Source: Pseudomonas syringae
GTDB taxonomy: Bacteria; Pseudomonadota; Gammaproteobacteria; Pseudomonadales; Pseudomonadaceae
Direction: 5' to 3'
DNA length: 36,209 bases
Assembly: GCF_021606685.1 (NCBI RefSeq)
Contig: NZ_WKCB01000058.1
Coordinates: 1-36,209 of the forward strand
Positions 31,928 to 36,209 of the stretch are shown piece after piece. The translations under genes and the position numbers were made by a program. The notes under the pieces were generated by a model that was not told the DNA's origin, did not search any database, and saw nothing but the letters and a program-made list of their open reading frames with translations. The stretch's first letter is position 1; every line of letters starts with the position of its first letter.

Positions 31928-32016
31928 TGTGGGAGGGGGCTTGCCCCCGATGGCGGTGTATCAGTCAAACATATTGAGACTGACACACTGCTATCGGGGG
32001 CAAGCCCCCTCCCACA
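31928..32016. repeat. REPIN between LysR and YcaC-like genes
   Basis: TGTGGGAGGGGGCTTGCCCC is inverted as GGGGCAAGCCCCCTCCCACA around a variable centre. It stands between the YcaC-like stop (32044) and the LysR start (31864). Confidence 0.9.
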
Positions 32017-32043
32017 CTGGTTACCTACAGGCTGAAGGGCAGC

Positions 32044-32661
32044 TTATTTGGCCGTGAAGGCCGAGTAGCTGTTCATCAGGTTGCGGTAGTTGGGGATGCG
32101 CGGCGACAACAGGTTGGCCAGGCCTTCCATGTCGTTGCGCCAGTCCACTTGCAGCTCGCAGGCCACCGCGAACCAGTTCACCAACTGCGCACCGGCAGCG
32201 GTCATACGCGACCACGCGGCTTGTTGCACGGTTTCATTGAAGGTGCCCGAGGCGTCGGTGACCACGAACACCTCGAAGCCTTCGTCGAGGGCGCACAGGG
32301 TTGGGAACGCTACGCACACATCGGTTACCACACCGGCGATGATGATTTGCTTGCGGCCGGTCGCCTTGACGGCCTTGACGAAGTCTTCGTTGTCCCAGGC
32401 GTTGATCTGGCCAGGGCGGGCAATGTACGGCGCGTCCGGGAACAGCGCCTTGAGTTCTGGCACCAGTGGCCCGTTGGGGCCGCTTTCAAAACTGGTGGTC
32501 AGGATGGTCGGCAGGTTGAAGAACTTGGCCACGTCCGCCAGGGCCAGCACGTTGTTCTTGAATTCGTTGGGGGAAAAGTCCTGCACCAGGGAGATCAGGC
32601 CAGTCTGGTGATCGACCAACAGAACGACAGCGTCATCTTTGTTCAAGCGCGAGTAAGTCAT
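32044..32661 (-). CDS. Isochorismatase-family hydrolase, YcaC-like
   Basis: A 205-residue cysteine hydrolase. The family triad candidates are D17 (VVLLVDHQTGLI), R82 (YIARPGQINAWD) and C116 (IAGVVTDVCVAFP), the same layout as I recall for YcaC of E. coli and P. aeruginosa. YcaC proteins form octamers; the natural substrate is not established. An AAGGAG ribosome site precedes the ATG at 32659-32661. The amidohydrolase gene ends 24 bases upstream, so the two and the ABM gene form an operon. In Pseudomonas, ycaC-like genes are often next to YtcJ-type amidohydrolases, which suggests a joint path for an amide or carbamoyl compound (inference). Confidence 0.9.
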   Translation of the reverse strand: MTYSRLNKDDAVVLLVDHQTGLISLVQDFSPNEFKNNVLALADVAKFFNLPTILTTSFESGPNGPLVPELKALFPDAPYIARPGQINAWDNEDFVKAVKATGRKQIIIAGVVTDVCVAFPTLCALDEGFEVFVVTDASGTFNETVQQAAWSRMTAAGAQLVNWFAVACELQVDWRNDMEGLANLLSPRIPNYRNLMNSYSAFTAK

Positions 32662-32685
32662 GGGGTAACTCCTTTGGGGGTTTGA

Positions 32686-34524
32686 TTAGAAGGCAAAGCA
32701 CGAACAGCCAAACGCACCCCAGAAACCCTGGAAGTCGCTGACCGGCACGCTGGACAGCCGCGCTTTTTCATGGCTGTGGGCATGCACGCCGCACGGGCCG
32801 CTGCACTGGTGAACTTGTGCCTGCAATGGCGAAGTCGGACGCCAGTGACCCGGCACCTTGACCACCGGCGACCAGTCCGGCAGCACCGGCACACGCGGCG
32901 GGGCGAAATCTTCGAAGTCGCCGGCGCCGTACACCACCTTGCCGCCGACCACGGTCAGTACCGATTCAATCCACTTGATGGCTTCTTCATCGACGCTGAA
33001 GAAGTCCGCCGACAGCGCAGCGACGTCCGCCAACTGCCCGACCTTGATCTGGCCCTTCTTGCCCTGCTCCGAGGAGAACCAGGCGCTGCCATGGGTGAAC
33101 AGCTCCAGCGCGGTGAGGCGCGGCAGGCCTTCGGCGTGCAGCTCCAGGCCGCCGACGGTGCGGCCGCTGACCATCCAGTACAGCGAGGTCCACGGGTTGT
33201 AGCTCGACACCCGCGTGGCATCGGTGCCCGCCCCCACCGGCACACCTTCGGCGAGCATGCGCTTGATCGGCGGCGTGGCTTCGGCCGCCTTGGCGCCGTA
33301 GCGCTCGACAAAGTATTCACCCTGGAACGCCATGCGGTCCTGGATCGCAATACCGCCACCGAGCGCCCGCACCCGCTCGATGTTTTTCGGCGTGATGGTT
33401 TCGGCATGGTCGAAGAACCACGGCAGGCCATTGAACGGGATGTCGCGATTGACCTTCTCGAACACGTCGAGCATGCGCGAGATGGATTCGTCATAGGTGG
33501 CGTGCAGGCGGAACGGCCAGCGCTGCTCCACCAGGTGGCGCACCACCGGCTCCAGCTCCTGTTCCATGGTCAGCGGCAGGTCCGGGCGCGGCTCGAGGAA
33601 GTCTTCGAAGTCGGCTGCCGAAAACACCAGCATCTCGCCAGCGCCGTTGTGGCGCAGGTAATCGTCGCCCTGGTGCAGGGTGACGCTGCCGGTCCAGTTC
33701 TTGAAGTCGCTGAGTTCTTCCTTGGGCTTCTGGGTGAACAGGTTGTAGGCGATGCGCACCGTCAGCTGTTCGTCCTTGGCCAGTTGCTCGATCACCGCGT
33801 AGTCATCGGGGTAGTTCTGGAAACCACCGCCGGCGTCGATCGCGCTGGTCAGGCCCAGGCGATTGAGTTCACGCATGAACTGACGGGTCGAGTTGACCTG
33901 GTATTCCAGCGGCAGTTTCGGGCCCTTGGCGAGGGTCGAATACAGAATCATCGCGTTAGGCCGCGCCACCAGCATGCCAGTCGGGTTGCCGTTGCTGTCG
34001 CGCACGATCTCGCCACCCGGCGGGTTCGGCGTGTCCTTGGTGTAGCCGGCCACGCGCAGGGCGGCGCGGTTGAGCAAGGCGCGGTCATAAAGGTGCAGCA
34101 CGAACACCGGGGTGTCAGGCGCGCCCTGGTTGAGCTCTTCCAGGGTCGGCATGCGTTTTTCGGCAAACTGGAATTCGTTCCAGCCACCGACCACGCGCAC
34201 CCATTGCGGCGTCGGGGTGCGGTCGGCCTGGTCCTTGAGCATGCGCAAGGCATCGGCCAGGGACGGCACGCCCTCCCAGCGCAGTTCGAGGTTGTAGTTC
34301 AACCCGCCGCGGATCAGGTGCAAGTGCGAGTCGTTGAGGCCGGGGATCACGGTGCGGCCCTTGAGGTCGATGACCTGGGTGCCGCTGCCCCGCAGGGCCA
34401 TGGCTTCACCGTCGGTGCCGACGGCGACGAAACGCCCCTCGCGGATGGCGACAGCGGTTGCGCGCGGGTTTTCACGGTCCACAGTGTGGAATTGGCCATT
34501 GAACAGAATCAGATCGGCGTTCAT
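32686..34524 (-). CDS. YtcJ-like metal-dependent amidohydrolase with Cys/His-rich tail
   Basis: A 612-residue amidohydrolase of the YtcJ/exoenzyme-regulatory (NfdA-like) group. The metal motif HxH is at H67 and H69 (PGLNDSHLHL). Further expected pieces are RLHATYDESISRMLDVFEKV, a DHAE motif (WFFDHAETITP), and the C-terminal metal Asp in VGAGTDATRVSSYNPW. The TIM-barrel part ends around residue 540. The last 42 residues (571-612) form an unusual tail with C574, C578, H581, H583, H585, C607 and C609 (QCSGPCGVHAHSH, GCSCFAF), possibly a metal site. The ATG at 34522-34524 overlaps the ABM gene by ATGA and has an AAGGAAA ribosome site. The substrate is unknown; YtcJ relatives act on N-formyl or imide-like compounds. 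Confidence 0.87.
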   Translation of the reverse strand: MNADLILFNGQFHTVDRENPRATAVAIREGRFVAVGTDGEAMALRGSGTQVIDLKGRTVIPGLNDSHLHLIRGGLNYNLELRWEGVPSLADALRMLKDQADRTPTPQWVRVVGGWNEFQFAEKRMPTLEELNQGAPDTPVFVLHLYDRALLNRAALRVAGYTKDTPNPPGGEIVRDSNGNPTGMLVARPNAMILYSTLAKGPKLPLEYQVNSTRQFMRELNRLGLTSAIDAGGGFQNYPDDYAVIEQLAKDEQLTVRIAYNLFTQKPKEELSDFKNWTGSVTLHQGDDYLRHNGAGEMLVFSAADFEDFLEPRPDLPLTMEQELEPVVRHLVEQRWPFRLHATYDESISRMLDVFEKVNRDIPFNGLPWFFDHAETITPKNIERVRALGGGIAIQDRMAFQGEYFVERYGAKAAEATPPIKRMLAEGVPVGAGTDATRVSSYNPWTSLYWMVSGRTVGGLELHAEGLPRLTALELFTHGSAWFSSEQGKKGQIKVGQLADVAALSADFFSVDEEAIKWIESVLTVVGGKVVYGAGDFEDFAPPRVPVLPDWSPVVKVPGHWRPTSPLQAQVHQCSGPCGVHAHSHEKARLSSVPVSDFQGFWGAFGCSCFAF

Positions 34525-35111
34525 AGGGTTTCCTTTACAGAGGCTTCAAGCCAGGGAGCGAACAGGCGGGTAGCCGCCGGCATCAGCAGGTAGACCACCA
34601 GCACCACAATGGTCACGGTGACCAGGAAGGTCGCCACCACGTAATTGGACAGGAACGGGTGCAGGCGCAGGATCGGGCCCCATACGATGGGCACCAGCAG
34701 GGTCAGCGGCAGGATCACGCACAGGGTGACCACCGCCTGCTTCCAGCGTGGGGGTTTGGCGCCGGTTTCTGTCTCGGGGTTGAACCAGAACTCGTTGACC
34801 GCGCCGATTTCGGTGTTGTCGCCGTCGGCCAGCATGGAGCCGGCTTCGGTGATCAGGGTTTTGCGCTCGGGGGAGTCGAGCCAGGTTTCCAGGTCATCGG
34901 TGGAGCGGTAGCGCAGGACGCAGGTGAACAGCGTCAGGCCGTTCTGCTTGCTGCGTACCACGTCGACACCTAGGTGGCCGGGGCGCTCGCCGGCGATGCG
35001 CACGATGCGGCGCAGCCAGGCTTCGTAATCGGCTTCACGGCCTTGTTTGATCAGGTGTTTGACGACCAGGGTGACGACTTCGTCGGGTCCTGTCTTGGGT
35101 GCTGGGTCCAT
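34521..35111 (-). CDS. ABM (antibiotic biosynthesis monooxygenase)-domain protein with two membrane segments
   Basis: A 196-residue protein. Residues about 12-105 form a dimeric alpha/beta-barrel ABM domain (VVTLVVKHLIKQGREADYEA, VDVVRSKQNGLTLFTCVLRY). The C-terminus has two membrane segments (about 125-146, AVVTLCVILPLTLLVPIVWG; about 154-178, VVATFLVTVTIVVLVVYLLM). The ABM domain may bind a hydrophobic molecule or catalyse cofactor-free oxygenation, but no catalytic residue can be assigned. It is the first gene of the minus-strand operon with the amidohydrolase (4-base overlap) and the YcaC-like hydrolase. The ATG at 35109-35111 has a GAGGGG-like ribosome site. Confidence 0.85.
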   Translation of the reverse strand: MDPAPKTGPDEVVTLVVKHLIKQGREADYEAWLRRIVRIAGERPGHLGVDVVRSKQNGLTLFTCVLRYRSTDDLETWLDSPERKTLITEAGSMLADGDNTEIGAVNEFWFNPETETGAKPPRWKQAVVTLCVILPLTLLVPIVWGPILRLHPFLSNYVVATFLVTVTIVVLVVYLLMPAATRLFAPWLEASVKETL

Positions 35112-35349
35112 GGGGTGCCCCTCTGCCTTGAAGTTTCAGCGATGAGGGGAGTGTGCAGGGATGGGGGTGGGGAAAATTGGATGTACGTGCTGTTTGGGGT
35201 TGGGTACATATCCGTTGGTTGGGTGATGGCGGATAGTGGTTCCGCCCTTACGGCGGGTCACTTTTGGAAAAGAGCCCCAAAAGTAACCAAAAGGGCTCTT
35301 GCCCCAACACTCGGCACCTCGCCTCCGGCTCGGTGTGCCCTCACTCCGG

Positions 35350-35434
35350 CTTTGGAGCGTGGGCCGCCGCGATGGGCCATCCATGGCCCAGCGCGGCTAA
35401 CCCGGCGTCCTGCCGGGTTGCCCACGCTCCAAAG
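35350..35434. repeat. 85-base palindromic element, left copy
   Basis: The ends CTTTGGAGCGTGGG (35350-35363) and CCCACGCTCCAAAG (35421-35434) are perfectly complementary over 14 bases. Inside are a GGGCCATCCATGGCCC palindrome and a CCCGGC/GCCGGG hairpin. An inverted copy is at 36125-36209. Confidence 0.85.
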
Positions 35435-35526
35435 CCTGCGTTCGGCCAGCGTGTTTAACGGGGCGCCTAAGATCAAGATCACGATCAAAAGCTTCAGATC
35501 AAAAGATCGCTGACTTCGTCAGCGCA

Positions 35527-35788
35527 AAGGATGTAAGGGCCGGATCAAAAACAAAGCGAGGCGGCCTGACAGCCGACCTGATCCTCGAAGCCGTACTCGG
35601 TTCAAATGTGGGAGGGGGCTTGCTCCCGATAGGGGTGGGACAGTCACAGATGCATTGACTGACACACCGCTATCGGGAGCAAGCCCCCTCCCACTTTTTG
35701 ACCGCAATCAACAGACGTAACTCCGGTCGGGTCCAAGGCCGCCAAGCCCGCCCACAACCCCCGCTTTTGCTCTACACCACTCAGGCCG
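35527..35788 (+). repeat. Direct repeat unit A (about 263 bases)
   Basis: It begins AAGGATGTAAGGGCC, carries GCGAGGCGGCCTGACAGCC, a REPIN at 35607-35694, CAATCAACAGACGTAACTCC, and ends at CACCACTCAGGCCG. Unit B at 35790-36056 repeats the same order with few differences. Confidence 0.88.
35607..35694. repeat. REPIN inside direct repeat unit A
   Basis: TGTGGGAGGGGGCTTGCTCC is inverted as GGAGCAAGCCCCCTCCCA around a centre containing GTCACAGATGCATTGACTGA. It belongs to the same family as the REPIN in unit B. Confidence 0.9.
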
Positions 35789-35789
35789 C

Positions 35790-36056
35790 AAGGATGTAAG
35801 GGCCAGATCAAAAACACAGCCAAGCGAGGCGGCCTGACAGCCGGCCCGATCGTTGAAGCCTTACTCGGTTCAAATGTGGGAGGGGGCTTGCTCCCGATAG
35901 CGGTGGGGCAGTCACAGATGCATTGGCTGACACACTGCTATCGGGAGCAAGCCCCCTCCCACATTTTGACGGCAATCAACAGACGTAACTCCGGTCGAAT
36001 CCAAGGCCGCCAAGCCCGCCCACAACCCGCGCTTTTGCTCTACACCACTCAGGCCG
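35790..36056 (+). repeat. Direct repeat unit B (about 267 bases)
   Basis: A near-identical second copy of unit A, about 5 bases longer through small indels. The close match of both the REPIN and its flanks shows that the whole unit was duplicated, not just the REPIN. Confidence 0.88.
35875..35962. repeat. REPIN inside direct repeat unit B
   Basis: TGTGGGAGGGGGCTTGCTCC is inverted as GGAGCAAGCCCCCTCCCACA. It differs from its unit A partner at a few loop positions. Confidence 0.9.
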
Positions 36057-36124
36057 GCTGTCAGGCCGCCGTGCTTTTGATCTTGATCTTAGGCGCCCCA
36101 TTAACCACGCTGGCCGCACGCGGG

Positions 36125-36209
36125 CTTGAATCCGTGGGTAACCCGGCAGGACGCCGGGTTAGCCGCGCTGGGCCAAGGATGGCCCATCGCGGCGGCCCAC
36201 GGATTCAAG
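36125..36209. repeat. 85-base palindromic element, right inverted copy
   Basis: The ends CTTGAATCCGTGGG (36125-36138) and CCCACGGATTCAAG (36196-36209) are perfectly complementary. The interior is the inverted form of the left copy, but five successive stem bases differ from it and are matched by compensating changes in the opposite arm. The element ends exactly at the window edge. Confidence 0.83.

Larger units (their letters stand above)
35112..36209. repeat. Gene-free composite repeat island
   Basis: No credible coding region lies in these 1,098 bases. From left to right the island holds: the promoter side of the ABM gene; a hairpin-rich stretch (AAGAGCCC at 35270-35277 against GGGCTCTT at 35293-35300); an 85-base palindromic element (35350-35434); a tail with repeated GATCAAGATC words; two direct copies of a 263-268 base unit (35527-35788 and 35790-36056), each with a REPIN; the same tail inverted (36070-36120); and the 85-base element inverted (36125-36209). 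The layout is thus a large inverted repeat around a tandem repeat. No transposase is present. Confidence 0.85.

Noticed and set aside
32770..34593. 607-residue plus-strand frame opposite the amidohydrolase
   Set aside because: Composition is His/Arg/Gln/Val-rich with no domain; the amidohydrolase on the other strand has its metal motifs in place.
35112..36209. Insertion sequence or MITE with transposase
   Set aside because: Inverted repeats are present, but no transposase frame or target-site duplication could be recognised, so it is reported only as a repeat island.

Overview
The window looks like a chromosomal segment of a fluorescent Pseudomonas (P. fluorescens group). The evidence is GC-rich coding DNA, dense head-to-tail genes, many intergenic GTGGGAGGGGGCTTGC-type REP/REPIN palindromes, and gene neighbourhoods typical of that group. 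No rRNA, tRNA, CRISPR array, transposase or prophage gene was seen. The first gene is cut by the left edge, and the right edge falls at the end of a palindromic repeat.

Layout. (1) 1-8900, regulators and small genes: a partial MexT-like LysR regulator, a one-domain AraC regulator, two convergent winged-helix/ATPase regulators that are paralogues, a GlxA-type (DJ-1/PfpI + AraC) regulator divergent from a pirin, a small secreted protein made of 13-residue repeats, and a degenerate PAP2-type membrane protein. (2) 9021-22043, an organosulfur island: SsuD-like FMN monooxygenase, class II aldolase, LysR regulator, 3-mercaptopropionate dioxygenase, four-domain rhodanese, AprA-like flavoprotein, ferredoxin, sulfonate-type periplasmic binding protein, DszA/NtaA-like monooxygenase, peroxiredoxin-like protein, acyl-CoA-dehydrogenase-like protein and a 2-hydroxyacid dehydrogenase. 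(3) 22167-28660 (minus), a phytate-type phosphate scavenging operon: TonB-dependent receptor, two-domain beta-propeller phytase, ExbB, ExbD, TonB, with a good PHO-box candidate before the receptor and a weaker one before exbB. (4) 29043-31864: a degenerate GGDEF protein followed by an AraC regulator, and a LysR regulator. (5) 32044-35111 (minus): ABM-domain membrane protein, YtcJ-like amidohydrolase, YcaC-like hydrolase. (6) 35112-36209: no gene, but a composite island of REPINs, tandem repeats and inverted palindromes.

How it may work together. The sulfur island has four start regions (before 9166, before the aldolase, between the LysR gene and the dioxygenase, before the binding protein), and each carries a copy of one AT-rich motif close to ATAATTAGCTTAGA. 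I saw no copy in the other intergenic regions I checked. The simplest reading is that the island's own LysR protein controls the whole set as one regulon. The enzymes suggest oxidative release of sulfur from sulfonate or thiol compounds, but the substrate is not known. The phytase operon appears to be phosphate-controlled, with its own TonB-ExbB-ExbD energy supply for the outer-membrane receptor.

Limits: all calls come from reading the translations and motifs by eye. No database search was run, and comparisons with named proteins are from memory.
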